Of a stretch of 64,000 nt of DNA, positions 25,186 to 34,760 are shown in pieces. The stretch is from Clostridiaceae bacterium (GTDB taxonomy: Bacteria > Bacillota > Clostridia > Saccharofermentanales > Saccharofermentanaceae), in assembly GCA_012728275.1 (NCBI GenBank), contig JAAYFK010000024.1, forward strand, positions 1-64,000, given 5' to 3'. A program made the translations under genes and the position numbers. The stretch's first letter is position 1. Each line of letters begins with the position of its first letter. Below the pieces are notes generated by a model that did not search any database, was not told where the DNA came from, and saw only the letters and a list, made by a program, of their open reading frames with translations.

Positions 25186-27480
25186 ATGACGAATGAAGAG
25201 AAGTGTAATTTTGTATGTGGAGCCACTTCGTTCGGTACCTATGAGAATCCAGATTTAGGGATTCGCAGACTCCGACTAATTGATGGTGGCACGGGAGTCA
25301 ATTTTGAACAGCTCCTCGAAGAGCTACGTCTAATTGGCGATGTTGACATGTCTGAATTCTCCGGAATAGAGTTGGACCACGTAGCGCATTTCTTCTACGA
25401 CGAAAAGAAATTAAGCGAGAATGAGAAGATTCTGCAAAAGAGGATAGAAAAGTATTATGAGAATCTTTTCGAGACCAAAAACCCAAGTCCCGGGTGTTAT
25501 CCACCTGGCATATTGCTAGCTTCAACTTGGAACAGAGACCTAATATATCAGGTTGGTCAAGCGCTTGGTTTAGAGGCCGCAAAATATGAGATTGATGTTC
25601 TTCTTGGAACTCCAAATGTTAACTTGCTGAGAGACCCAAGGTGCGGAAGGTTCTTTGAAGGGTATTCTGAGGATCCTTACCTTGCTGGGAAGCTAGCGTC
25701 AGGACTTATAAGCGGCGTCCAAAGCAAAGGAATTGCTGCCAACGTTAAGCACTTTGCTGCGAATAACTTGGAAATAAACCGAATTAATATTGACGAGACC
25801 ATATCCAAACGTGCTCTGTACGAGATGTATTTTCCACAGTTTAAGGATTGCGTTGACGAAGGTGTTATGACTGTAATGCTTGCTTATGTTGCAATTAATG
25901 GCAAGTATTGCACGAAAAACAGTTGGCTTATTAAAGAAGTTCTTCGAAAAGAATGGGGTTTTGATGGTTTAACCCTCTCCGACTGGGGAGCATGTAAGCA
26001 GCCTATAGGCGAGTGCATTGAAGCAGGCAACAATCTTGTTATGCCTTACGATGAAGGCAACAAGGATCTAATAAACCAATTGAGTAATGGAATTATGTCA
26101 CAAGCTTGCTTGGATAGTGCTTGCGATAGAATTACAAATACTATTTCTTTAATAGATAGTGCATATTTTAAAAGCAAACGAATTGAGGCTAAGAACACTC
26201 CATATGATGAGTATGTTCGTATCGGGAATGATATTGCGTATAGGGCTGCTTGTGAAGGCATAGTTATGCTAATAAATAAGGATAAAGCTATGCCCGCGCC
26301 CAAGGGTTCAACTTTTGCAATATATGACTCTCAGGACGGAAAGCTTCTCGATTGTGGAAGTGGAAGTGCGCAGGTTTTTACAAGTAGGCATTATAGCCTC
26401 GTGGATTTTCTCCCCAATTGTACTCTTGCTACAGACGTAACTTCGACGAGTGATTATTCGCTAGTCATTGCATCTATATCCTCGCGTGAGGGTGATGACA
26501 GAATGTCTTTGGAACTTGATGAAAGCACGAAAAGCATTCTAGACGATCTTTCAAGCGGCTCGAAAAGAACCAAAATCGTTCTAATTCTTAATGCTCCTGG
26601 CCCAGTAATTCTAGGTGAATACGAAGGCCTTCTCGACGCTATGTTTTGTGTTTACTATCCTGGAATGCAAGGAGTCAAGGCTCTAGCCGATATTATTATG
26701 GGTCAAGTAAATCCAAGTGGAAAGCTTAGCGTGACATTCCCTAAACGGGTAGAAGATATTCCTTCTTTCTTATGTTATCCCGATGGTTCAACTGCGAACT
26801 ATGGCGAAGGAATCTATGTGGGATATAGGGGCTACGAGAAAAGGCAAATTCCAAGCGCATTCAGCTTTGGTTTTGGTCTTTCGTACTCCCATTTTTCTAT
26901 TATGAATGTTTCGTTGGACAAGGAAGAGTATCGATTGAGTGACAATCATATTGAGGTTTCTCTTGATATTTCCAACTACTCTGATGTGGACGGTTTTGAA
27001 ACTGTGCAAGTCTATATTGGTGATGAAGATTCAACTGTTGGAAAGCCCCTAAGAGAGCTTCGCGCCTTTGAGAAAGTCTTTGTTCCTGCCAACTCCGTTA
27101 GAAAGATTTGTTTACGAATAAGACTCGACTCGCTAAGGTCTTTTGACGAAAATTGGGGTAAAATGTTAATTGAAGATGGAGCCTATGTGTTATATGTCGG
27201 AGATAGTCTTGACAATGCCAAGAAGGCCGCCTCCTTCTATCTTTTAGAGGGAAGCGAAGAGTATCTACTTGGGCGCAATACGGAAGTGAGAATATTGCAA
27301 AAACACAAAGATCTTTATGCTTGGATTGATAAAGAACTTGAAGAAAGAGAAATGGATACTCTGCCATTTATTTTTTCAACAAGATATGCCTCGCATCTTC
27401 GCCTTGCTGACCTTTACTCAAGTGATGAGTCATTTCTCAAAAATTTTGATGAAGTAGCCAGACAATATAGAAAGCCTTAG
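25186..27480 (+). CDS. Family 3 glycoside hydrolase (beta-glucosidase type)
   Basis: Retaining beta-glycosidase, probably cytosolic because there is no signal peptide. Seen are the N-terminal domain with NVKHFAANNLE, the nucleophile Asp266 in TLSDWGA, the second domain with LNAPGPVILGEYEGLLDAM and GMQGVKALADI, and a C-terminal FnIII-like domain with GFGLSYSHF. The length is 764 residues. ATG 25186 is chosen because it follows the transpeptidase stop by 10 bases; a longer frame opens inside that gene. Likely cleaves imported cello- or xylo-oligosaccharides, though GH3 also includes N-acetylglucosaminidases. The co-directional wall enzyme upstream leaves a peptidoglycan role open. Confidence 0.93.
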   Translation: MTNEEKCNFVCGATSFGTYENPDLGIRRLRLIDGGTGVNFEQLLEELRLIGDVDMSEFSGIELDHVAHFFYDEKKLSENEKILQKRIEKYYENLFETKNPSPGCYPPGILLASTWNRDLIYQVGQALGLEAAKYEIDVLLGTPNVNLLRDPRCGRFFEGYSEDPYLAGKLASGLISGVQSKGIAANVKHFAANNLEINRINIDETISKRALYEMYFPQFKDCVDEGVMTVMLAYVAINGKYCTKNSWLIKEVLRKEWGFDGLTLSDWGACKQPIGECIEAGNNLVMPYDEGNKDLINQLSNGIMSQACLDSACDRITNTISLIDSAYFKSKRIEAKNTPYDEYVRIGNDIAYRAACEGIVMLINKDKAMPAPKGSTFAIYDSQDGKLLDCGSGSAQVFTSRHYSLVDFLPNCTLATDVTSTSDYSLVIASISSREGDDRMSLELDESTKSILDDLSSGSKRTKIVLILNAPGPVILGEYEGLLDAMFCVYYPGMQGVKALADIIMGQVNPSGKLSVTFPKRVEDIPSFLCYPDGSTANYGEGIYVGYRGYEKRQIPSAFSFGFGLSYSHFSIMNVSLDKEEYRLSDNHIEVSLDISNYSDVDGFETVQVYIGDEDSTVGKPLRELRAFEKVFVPANSVRKICLRIRLDSLRSFDENWGKMLIEDGAYVLYVGDSLDNAKKAASFYLLEGSEEYLLGRNTEVRILQKHKDLYAWIDKELEEREMDTLPFIFSTRYASHLRLADLYSSDESFLKNFDEVARQYRKP

Positions 27481-27493
27481 GAGAAGAGTAATA

Positions 27494-29176
27494 ATGGAAA
27501 ACTATTTTGCCAAGAAGCCTTCACTAGTTAAATGGACAATTACGATATTCGTAATTGCCGTTTTGGTATATTCTTCTGCCGTCTATCGAGTAAAGACGAG
27601 TTACTCTGTTGATTACCACCACCCGAATTTAATTCAATCAGATGTGTTGCCTTTTAATGATGTTTGGTTAGATGAGAATATGGATCTTGTTGTTCCTGGA
27701 CAAGAGTTTCAAGGAGCGAAGACCATATATACTAGAATTCCAAATGACGTAGAGACGAGAAATATTGTGTCTCTTCTTATAGATGAGACAAGTGTTTACG
27801 TGTACATTGATGGAGTACTATTAGATGAAGTGTCTGTCGAGACTGAAGATCAAGTAATCTCTGCCACTGGTGTTGTGTTTTTCGAGCTTCCTAAAGATAG
27901 TGCCGGGCATATCATCGCCATCAGATTCGTTTGTGAGAATGGAAGCGCAAGTGTAATCCCTGAGATTAATCTATCCAGTGCTGCGGGATTACTAGGCAAT
28001 TTATTCATTAATAACACTTCAACAGTCGCCTTTATAACAATAATGCTGACGGTAGCTCTCTTGCTTCTTTTATTGTTCGTCTCCGAGTCTATAAAACGTA
28101 AAGTACTGCCTATTCAATTTTTGCTAATTGCAGCGACAACTTTATTGTCTGCAACTCTTGTTTTGGCTAGTTCTGGTCTTGCAGATCTCTTAAACTACGG
28201 AATAGATTTCAGCACTTACTTAAAGCATGTCTCTATGATGGCTTTACCATTTCCGATCGTTGCATACATATACCTTACTTGCAGGCGAATGAGGAAGGTT
28301 ACCTTTTATTTATGTGCCATCATAATGTTGAATTTTTTCTCTCAAACTACGTTGTACTTCTTCAATGTATATGCATTGTCTGAGATGGCTGTTGTATCGA
28401 ATGTTATGATGCTTATGGCACTACTTGTGTGCGTGTTAGCGACCGCTACAGAGTATTTAGAACTTAAAACGGAGAGATCATTTATCAATTTCTGTGCGAC
28501 TTTTGTAATGTTCTCGTTAATTACCTTAGAGGACTTGAATTACTACATTTATGGCACCAACTCATATGGTCGTGTGTATTTTCAAGTAGGCGTTCTGTGT
28601 TTCATAGTATTCTTGTCTTCTGGCTCGATAAAAAGTCTTATAGACGCTAGTCACGAGAACTTAAAACTTCAGGCCTATCGAAGAATGTCCCTAGAGGATA
28701 CTCTTACGGGTCTTGGCAGTCGTGCAGCGTTTGAGGCCGAACTCATTCGTCTTGGTGACTCTTCACATGTAGGAGAGAGCCTTGGAGTTCTATTTTTGGA
28801 TATCAATCATCTTAAATTGATTAACGATACCGAGGGTCATCTTGAAGGTGATAGAGCTATCGTTAGTACCTCCGATGCAATAAAGTCATCAATAGCCTCA
28901 GTTAGTGCTAAAGCATATCGTACTGGCGGTGATGAGTTTGTTGTTATTCTTAGCAATCCAGAAGATGCGCAAGTAGTAGCCAGAAACATTCAAGATTTAA
29001 CTTCAAAGCGCGTATCAGCAGAAGGTAATAGACTTAGTGTATCAATAGGAGTTAAGATCGGGACTCTAGGTGTTGGAAGTGACATAACGAAGACGGATAT
29101 CAATTCATTTGTTGCTAAAGCAGATTCCGACATGTATTTAAATAAGGCTAATGCTAAGAAAAATCCTGATAAATAG
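27494..29176 (+). CDS. Membrane diguanylate cyclase (GGDEF)
   Basis: Makes cyclic di-GMP. An N-terminal helix at residues 13-30 and an extracellular beta-rich domain to about residue 165 are followed by seven or eight helices (175-385), an arrangement like 7TMR-DISM receptors. A short linker (KLQAYRRMSLEDTLTGLGSR) leads to a full GGDEF domain: LFLDINHLKLINDTEGH and the intact active-site RTGGDEF. No RxxD inhibitory I-site precedes GGDEF by five residues, so product inhibition is unlikely. The gene is 13 bases after the GH3 gene, hinting at a sugar or wall signal. No EAL or HD-GYP gene lies nearby. Confidence 0.92.
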   Translation: MENYFAKKPSLVKWTITIFVIAVLVYSSAVYRVKTSYSVDYHHPNLIQSDVLPFNDVWLDENMDLVVPGQEFQGAKTIYTRIPNDVETRNIVSLLIDETSVYVYIDGVLLDEVSVETEDQVISATGVVFFELPKDSAGHIIAIRFVCENGSASVIPEINLSSAAGLLGNLFINNTSTVAFITIMLTVALLLLLLFVSESIKRKVLPIQFLLIAATTLLSATLVLASSGLADLLNYGIDFSTYLKHVSMMALPFPIVAYIYLTCRRMRKVTFYLCAIIMLNFFSQTTLYFFNVYALSEMAVVSNVMMLMALLVCVLATATEYLELKTERSFINFCATFVMFSLITLEDLNYYIYGTNSYGRVYFQVGVLCFIVFLSSGSIKSLIDASHENLKLQAYRRMSLEDTLTGLGSRAAFEAELIRLGDSSHVGESLGVLFLDINHLKLINDTEGHLEGDRAIVSTSDAIKSSIASVSAKAYRTGGDEFVVILSNPEDAQVVARNIQDLTSKRVSAEGNRLSVSIGVKIGTLGVGSDITKTDINSFVAKADSDMYLNKANAKKNPDK

Positions 29177-29227
29177 AAGTAATAATCCTAGATTGCCTCC
29201 ATTTAGGGAGAGCAAAATACTTTATTA

Positions 29228-29256
29228 TTCATATAATAGCTTGGATGCGGTATAAT
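29228..29256 (+). promoter_or_regulatory. Promoter of the surface-glycan locus
   Basis: A perfect -10 TATAAT (29251-29256) has TTCATA 17 bp upstream (29228-29233). A second TATAAT (29232-29237) could serve an alternative start. These lie 42 bases before the rfbF start. Confidence 0.5.
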
Positions 29257-29297
29257 GTTGCAAAATGCGCTAAGATTGTCAATAGGAGGCATTGTCC

Positions 29298-30077
29298 ATG
29301 AAGGTTGTAATTCTTGCAGGTGGCTTTGGAACAAGAATAAGTGAAGAGAGCCATCTTAAGCCTAAGCCAATGGTTGAAATTAACTCTAAGCCAATTCTCT
29401 GGCATATCATGAAATACTATTCATCCTTTGGATTCAATGATTTTATTATTTGCTGCGGTTATAAGCAGTATGTTATTAAGGAGTACTTTGCAGACTATTA
29501 CTTGCATAATTCAGATGTTACATTCGATTTTTCTTCAGCAAATGAAATGATAGTACATTCGAATCACACAGAACCATGGAAGGTAACACTTGTAGATACT
29601 GGCCTTAACACGATGACGGGAGGGCGCATCAAGAGAATCAAGAAGTATATTGGCGATGAGCCTTTTATGCTAACTTATGGTGATGGTGTTAGCGATGTAG
29701 ATTTGGATGCTCTTCTTGATTTCCATAATAAGAGTGGCAAGTTAGCTACAATGACAGCGGTAAATGTAGGTCAACAATTCGGGTGCCTTGAGATTGGTGA
29801 AAACAGTCAGATATTGCGATTCCGTGAGAAGAGTGATAATGATGGAAGCTTAATCAATGGCGGTTATATGGTTCTCGAGCCCAAGGTATTCGATTACATT
29901 GAAGGCGATAAGACGATTTTCGAGAGGGATCCTATAGAGGCATTGGCTAGAGATGGAGAACTCAACGCATTTATTCATAGTGGTTTCTGGAAATGTATGG
30001 ATACTAAGCGAGATAAGGAGAAGCTTGAAGAGTTGATTGATAGCGGAAATGCACCTTGGGTTAAGTGGGAGGAGTAA
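29298..30077 (+). CDS. rfbF: Glucose-1-phosphate cytidylyltransferase
   Basis: Makes CDP-glucose from CTP and glucose-1-phosphate, the entry to CDP-linked deoxysugars. Seen are the nucleotidyltransferase start VILAGGFGTRISEESHLKPK, PILWHIMKYY and LTYGDGVSDVD, and the late GFWKCMDTKRDKE, all typical of RfbF/DdhA. Length is 259 residues. ATG 29298 follows AGGAGG (29284-29289); the TTG at 29292 is too close. First gene of the locus. The E. coli-type dTDP-glucose route enzymes are absent from the window. Confidence 0.95.
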   Translation: MKVVILAGGFGTRISEESHLKPKPMVEINSKPILWHIMKYYSSFGFNDFIICCGYKQYVIKEYFADYYLHNSDVTFDFSSANEMIVHSNHTEPWKVTLVDTGLNTMTGGRIKRIKKYIGDEPFMLTYGDGVSDVDLDALLDFHNKSGKLATMTAVNVGQQFGCLEIGENSQILRFREKSDNDGSLINGGYMVLEPKVFDYIEGDKTIFERDPIEALARDGELNAFIHSGFWKCMDTKRDKEKLEELIDSGNAPWVKWEE

Positions 30078-30085
30078 TTAGCACA

Positions 30086-31156
30086 ATGCAAGATTTGAGT
30101 TTCTTTAAAGGTAAGAGAGTATTTCTTACAGGACACACTGGTTTTAAGGGCTCATGGATGAGCAGAATACTAGTCACAAATGGAGCAATTCTAACCGGGT
30201 TCTCATTGATGCCACCAACGGAGCCTAATTTGTTCGAGTTGGCTGATATAAGCGATAAGATGACGTCGGCGATAGGAGATATTAGAGACGAGGAGGCTTT
30301 GTGGGAGGCCTTTTCTAATGCCCAACCTGAGATAGTAATTCATATGGCTGCTCAGCCTTTAGTTCGCGACTCTTATAAGGAACCTGCCTATACATATGAG
30401 ACGAATGTTATGGGAACCGTAAATATTTTAGAGTGTGTTAGAAGATATGGTAAGGTAAAGTCTTTCCTTAACGTAACTACTGATAAAGTTTATAAAAATA
30501 ATGAGTGGCAGTGGGGATACCGAGAGAATGAGCCACTAGATGGCTTCGATCCATATTCGAATTCTAAGTCCTGTAGCGAGCTAGTTACGCATAGCTATAA
30601 GGCTTCTTTCTTTGCAGATTCAATGACAGCTATTTCGACAGCAAGAGCGGGAAATGTCATTGGTGGTGGCGATTTTGCTACGGACAGAATCATACCAGAT
30701 TGTGTTAGAGCTGCTAAGAAGGGTGAAGATATAATTGTTAGAAATCCAAATTCAACTAGACCATATCAACATGTACTTGAGCCTGTATTTGCTTATCTTA
30801 TGATAGTGGAGGCTCAATATAAGGATCCTTCTCTGGCTTCTTGGTATAACGTTGGACCAGATGATTGCGATTGCGTTAATACAGGGGATTTAGTTGATTT
30901 ATTCTGTGAGAAATGGGGAAATGGATTATCAAGACTAGACAAGAGTGATAGCAATGGGCCTCACGAGGCTAATTATTTGAAGCTCGATTCTAGTAAGCTT
31001 AAGACTACTTTTGGCTGGTGTCCTACATGGCATATAGAGGAGACTATTTTCCGTGTTTGCGAGTGGACAAGAGCATACTTTAATGGCGAATCAATACCTG
31101 ATGTTATGGACAAGCAAATCAAAGCTTTTGTTAATCAGGTTAATCAATACAAATAA
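30086..31156 (+). CDS. rfbG: CDP-glucose 4,6-dehydratase
   Basis: Converts CDP-glucose to CDP-4-keto-6-deoxyglucose with bound NAD. The Rossmann motif is GHTGFKGSWM, the form typical of RfbG/DdhB, and the active-site segments NVTTDKVYKN and YSNSK are present. Length is 356 residues. ATG 30086 is chosen with GGAGG at 30068-30072; a GTG at 30065 would overlap rfbF by 13 bases. Translation is probably coupled to rfbF. Confidence 0.95.
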   Translation: MQDLSFFKGKRVFLTGHTGFKGSWMSRILVTNGAILTGFSLMPPTEPNLFELADISDKMTSAIGDIRDEEALWEAFSNAQPEIVIHMAAQPLVRDSYKEPAYTYETNVMGTVNILECVRRYGKVKSFLNVTTDKVYKNNEWQWGYRENEPLDGFDPYSNSKSCSELVTHSYKASFFADSMTAISTARAGNVIGGGDFATDRIIPDCVRAAKKGEDIIVRNPNSTRPYQHVLEPVFAYLMIVEAQYKDPSLASWYNVGPDDCDCVNTGDLVDLFCEKWGNGLSRLDKSDSNGPHEANYLKLDSSKLKTTFGWCPTWHIEETIFRVCEWTRAYFNGESIPDVMDKQIKAFVNQVNQYK

Positions 31157-31185
31157 ATTCGATTGGGTTGAAAGGAATAAACAAT

Positions 31186-32523
31186 ATGTTTGAGAACATG
31201 AATGAAGAACAAGCAAAAAAGCAAATACTAGAGATGGTTTCTGAGTATTGCGATACCTATCATGCGGTTAAGCCTTATGAGGAGGGCGATAGGATTTCAT
31301 ATGCTAGAAGAGTATATGATCATTCGGAGATGGTAAATTTAGTAGATAGTTCACTTGAGTTCTGGCTTACATCTGGAAGATATACCGATATTTTCGAAGC
31401 TGAATTTGCTAAGTATCTAGGAGTAAAATTCTGCTCTTTGGTTAATTCCGGATCCTCTGCTAATTTGAATGCTTTTATGGCGCTAACAAGTCCTTTGCTT
31501 AAGGATAGAAGAATTAATCGCGGTGATGAAGTAATCACAGTTGCTGCTGGTTTTCCAACAACAGTTGCCCCAGTTATTCAATATGGTGCCATTCCAGTAT
31601 TTGTTGATGTTACTATTCCTCAATACAATATTGATGTAACTAAGCTTGAGAGTGCTTTGTCTTCAAAGACAAAGGCAGTTATGGTTGCTCACACACTTGG
31701 AAATCCTTTTGATTTGAAGGCAGTTAAGGAGTTTTGTACTAAGCACAATTTGTGGCTTATTGAAGATAACTGTGATGCTCTTGGATCAAAATATGTTATC
31801 GATGGAGAAGAGAAGTTTACTGGAACAATCGGTGATATTGGAACATCTTCCTTCTATCCACCGCATCACATGACTATGGGAGAAGGCGGAGCTGTATATA
31901 CTAATAATCCTTTGCTTCATAAGTGCATCCGTTCAATGAGAGATTGGGGTCGCGATTGCATTTGCCCATCCGGTAAGGATAACTTCTGTGGTCACAGATT
32001 CGATAAACAGTATGGCGAACTACCTTTGGGATATGACCATAAGTACGTATATTCTCACTTCGGATATAATCTTAAGGCTACTGATCTTCAAGCTGCCGTT
32101 GGATGTGCTCAATTAGTGAAATTCCCTTCTTTTGTTGAGAGAAGAAGACATAACTTTGATAGACTTAAGGCTGCTTTAGCTGGAGTTGAGGATAAGCTAA
32201 TTCTTCCTGTGCCTTGTGAGAATTCTAAGCCAAGCTGGTTCGGATTCCTAATCACTTGTAAAGAGGGCGTTGATAGAAGAAAGATTGTTGAATATATAGA
32301 GTCACAGAATATTCAAACAAGAATGCTATTTGCGGGAAATCTAATTAAGCACCCTTGTTTTGATGAGATGCGTGCTACAGGTGAAGGATTCCGTATTGCT
32401 GGAGATTTAACAAATACGGATAGAATCATGAATGATACTTTCTGGGTAGGAGTATATCCGGGAATGACTGACGAGATGATTGATAACATGGCAAAGACTA
32501 TTAAGAAAGCATGTGAGCTTTAA
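31186..32523 (+). CDS. rfbH: CDP-4-keto-6-deoxyglucose 3-dehydrase (E1), RfbH/DdhC type
   Basis: Removes the C3 hydroxyl of CDP-4-keto-6-deoxyglucose using pyridoxamine phosphate and an Fe-S cluster, toward 3,6-dideoxy sugars. It is a DegT/DnrJ-fold protein, but the usual PLP lysine is replaced by His in FYPPHHMTMGEGG, the hallmark of E1 enzymes. Cysteines in RDCICPSG and NFCGH are placed like the cluster ligands of the family. Length is 445 residues. ATG 31186 follows GAAAGGA; a TTG at 31168 is rejected. The partner reductase E3 (ferredoxin-type, DdhD) is not in this window, so it must be elsewhere or replaced. Confidence 0.94.
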   Translation: MFENMNEEQAKKQILEMVSEYCDTYHAVKPYEEGDRISYARRVYDHSEMVNLVDSSLEFWLTSGRYTDIFEAEFAKYLGVKFCSLVNSGSSANLNAFMALTSPLLKDRRINRGDEVITVAAGFPTTVAPVIQYGAIPVFVDVTIPQYNIDVTKLESALSSKTKAVMVAHTLGNPFDLKAVKEFCTKHNLWLIEDNCDALGSKYVIDGEEKFTGTIGDIGTSSFYPPHHMTMGEGGAVYTNNPLLHKCIRSMRDWGRDCICPSGKDNFCGHRFDKQYGELPLGYDHKYVYSHFGYNLKATDLQAAVGCAQLVKFPSFVERRRHNFDRLKAALAGVEDKLILPVPCENSKPSWFGFLITCKEGVDRRKIVEYIESQNIQTRMLFAGNLIKHPCFDEMRATGEGFRIAGDLTNTDRIMNDTFWVGVYPGMTDEMIDNMAKTIKKACEL

Positions 32524-32524
32524 G

Positions 32525-33115
32525 ATGGATTCTAGTGAGAAGATTGAGAAGAACTATATGGAGACGAGAAGACAAAGTGGATTGATTCAATTCATTAAGT
32601 TTGGACTTGTAGGTGCTAGCAACACTATAATTTCCTTTGCAATATATGCATTAGTTCTATTTGGTTTTAGTTCAATTCTTAAGATCTCTGAAAAGGAGAT
32701 GGTTGCTTATGTTTCAGCTAGTGTAATTAGCTGGATAATAAGTGTTCTTAATGCGTTTTTCTGGAGTAATAAGTTTGTATTTAAGGTTAAATCTGGAGAA
32801 CAAAGAGTTTGGTGGAAAACCTTAATCAAGACTTATATCTCATATGCAGGAACAGGATTAATTCTTGCGAATGTGCTTTTGTATTTCTGGATTAGCGTAA
32901 TTAACATAGGACAATATCTAGGATGGGTAGTTGATTTAGCTTCAAAGTTTGGATTCGAGAGGACACCAGAAGAAATTGGGTCGTATTGTTCGACAATAAT
33001 TAATCTTGTTATCACAATACCATTAAACTTTATTATTAATAAGTTTTGGGCTTATAGAGACAAGAAGGCAACCCCAGCTAATGCTGTGGTTCAGAATAAT
33101 GAGGACGAAGTATGA
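32525..33115 (+). CDS. GtrA-family membrane protein
   Basis: A 196-residue protein with four helices and the GtrA signature QFIKFGLVGASNTIIS, later FVFK and the final FIINKFWAYRDK. GtrA members are thought to flip polyprenyl-phosphate-linked sugars across the membrane. ATG 32525 lies one base after the rfbH stop and has only a weak ribosome site, so translation is probably coupled. Together with the GtrB-like transferase at 39267 it suggests lipid-carried side-chain addition. It overlaps the aldolase gene start by 4 bases (ATGA). Confidence 0.9.
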   Translation: MDSSEKIEKNYMETRRQSGLIQFIKFGLVGASNTIISFAIYALVLFGFSSILKISEKEMVAYVSASVISWIISVLNAFFWSNKFVFKVKSGEQRVWWKTLIKTYISYAGTGLILANVLLYFWISVINIGQYLGWVVDLASKFGFERTPEEIGSYCSTIINLVITIPLNFIINKFWAYRDKKATPANAVVQNNEDEV

Positions 33116-34737
33116 ATGAAATTAGATTACTAGATTGCACTTTAAGAGACGGCGGATACGTAAATGATTGGGAATTTGGTCATAGCACGATAACTAGTAT
33201 CTTCGAGCGTGTTGTGGACTCGGGCGCAGAAATTATTGAGATTGGCTTTTTAGATGACAGGCGACCTTTTGATATTAATCGCACCATAATGCCTGATACA
33301 AAGAGTGTCCAAGATATTTTCGGACATTGTGTTAAGAGACCCCCTATGGTCGTAGGAATGATAGACTACGGTACATGCAAGCTCGAGAATATTCAGCCAT
33401 GTGAAGAAAGTTACCTTGATGGAATACGAGTCATCTTTAAGAAGCATATAATGCATGAAGCCATGGAATACTGTGCTCAATTAAAGAAACTCGGATACAA
33501 GGTTTTTTCTCAATTAGTATCCATCACAAGCTATTCGGATGAGGAGATGATGGAGTTAATTGGTCTTGTTAATGAAATCGAGCCATTTGCTGTATCAATG
33601 GTTGATACATATGGATTGTTGGATCCTAATTACATGCTTCACTATTACGAAATACTTGATGACAATGTTAAACCAAGTGTTCAGATAGGATTCCATTCTC
33701 ATAACAACTTCCAATTGGCATATGCTAATGATCTAGCTTTTCTCCATAAAGAAAGAAAGCATGACATTGTTGTAGATGCTACTTTGTTTGGAATGGGCAA
33801 GAGTGCTGGAAATGCACCAATGGAATTGGTTGCAATGTATATGAATGAGCATTTTGATAAGGAATATAAAATTAATCCTATGCTAGAAGCAATAGAAGAA
33901 AGTGTCATGGATTTCTTTGAGATATCGCCTTGGGGTTATAAGATGTTCTACTACTTGTCAGCAGCAAACAAGTGCCATCCAAGTTATGTAAGCTATTTCT
34001 TGAAAAAGGATAACTTATCTATTTCGCAAATGAATAATTTACTGAGTCAAGTTGAACCTGAGGTCAAGAAACTGATGTATGACCAGAAGGTTGCTGAGCA
34101 ATCTTACGCAGATTATTTGGCTAATTGCACTGATGATGAATCTATGGCTGCTGAATTAGGAAAGAGACTTAAGGATAGAAATGTCTTAATAATTGGTCCT
34201 GGTAAGAATATTCAATTACAAAGCATTAAGGTGCATGATTACATCAAAAATGAAAACCCTATTGTAATATCTATTAATTACATTCCTGGAGCTTTTGATG
34301 TTGATTATGTATTTACAACAAATCGAAAAAGATATGAGCAAATGGCAGATGCTTTACACGAAGTAAAAAACAGAAATGTCAAGATCATTGCTACCTCTAA
34401 TATTGACTGCGTTAATAACGCCCCGGAATTCTCTTTCAATAGGGAGCCATTGCTCGAAAAAAACGAAGAAATAAAAGACAATTCTTTCTTGATGCTTTTG
34501 AAGGTCCTAAATAGAGCCGGAGTCTTAAATGTTGCTTGTGCTGGCCTAGACGGTTATTCAAATAAAGAGGACAACTATTACAATCCAAGTATGGAGTATT
34601 CCTTTGTTAAGAATGCAGCCTACTATTTGAACAATCACATCAAGAATGTCCTTTTGGACTTTAGCAATATAAATATTAATTTCGTTACATACTCTCATTA
34701 TTTAGATCAAGAAGATAGCAATGATGCTGCCTTCTAA
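33112..34737 (+). CDS. DRE-TIM aldolase (HMGL-like) with extra C-terminal domain
   Basis: Two-domain protein of 541 residues. Residues 1-290 form a DRE-TIM metallolyase barrel like 4-hydroxy-2-oxovalerate aldolase: LLDCTLRDGGYVNDW with the metal Asp and catalytic Arg, and GFHSHNNFQLA with the metal HxHN motif. Residues from about 355 form a second alpha/beta domain starting NVLIIGPGKN, reminiscent of DUF115/MptE-like proteins. The barrel normally makes or breaks a C-C bond next to a ketoacid; here it lies in a surface-sugar operon, so the substrate is probably a sugar-derived ketoacid or pyruvate adduct. ATGA overlap with gtrA; the TPP enzyme follows by 23 bases. The exact reaction is unknown. 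Confidence 0.82.
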   Translation: MNEIRLLDCTLRDGGYVNDWEFGHSTITSIFERVVDSGAEIIEIGFLDDRRPFDINRTIMPDTKSVQDIFGHCVKRPPMVVGMIDYGTCKLENIQPCEESYLDGIRVIFKKHIMHEAMEYCAQLKKLGYKVFSQLVSITSYSDEEMMELIGLVNEIEPFAVSMVDTYGLLDPNYMLHYYEILDDNVKPSVQIGFHSHNNFQLAYANDLAFLHKERKHDIVVDATLFGMGKSAGNAPMELVAMYMNEHFDKEYKINPMLEAIEESVMDFFEISPWGYKMFYYLSAANKCHPSYVSYFLKKDNLSISQMNNLLSQVEPEVKKLMYDQKVAEQSYADYLANCTDDESMAAELGKRLKDRNVLIIGPGKNIQLQSIKVHDYIKNENPIVISINYIPGAFDVDYVFTTNRKRYEQMADALHEVKNRNVKIIATSNIDCVNNAPEFSFNREPLLEKNEEIKDNSFLMLLKVLNRAGVLNVACAGLDGYSNKEDNYYNPSMEYSFVKNAAYYLNNHIKNVLLDFSNININFVTYSHYLDQEDSNDAAF

Positions 34738-34760
34738 TATGTGGAGTTGGAGGAACACAG

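Noticed and set aside
32480..32524. Longer GtrA start at 32480
   Set aside because: It would overlap rfbH by 44 bases; the ATG at 32525 gives a normal GtrA N-terminus.
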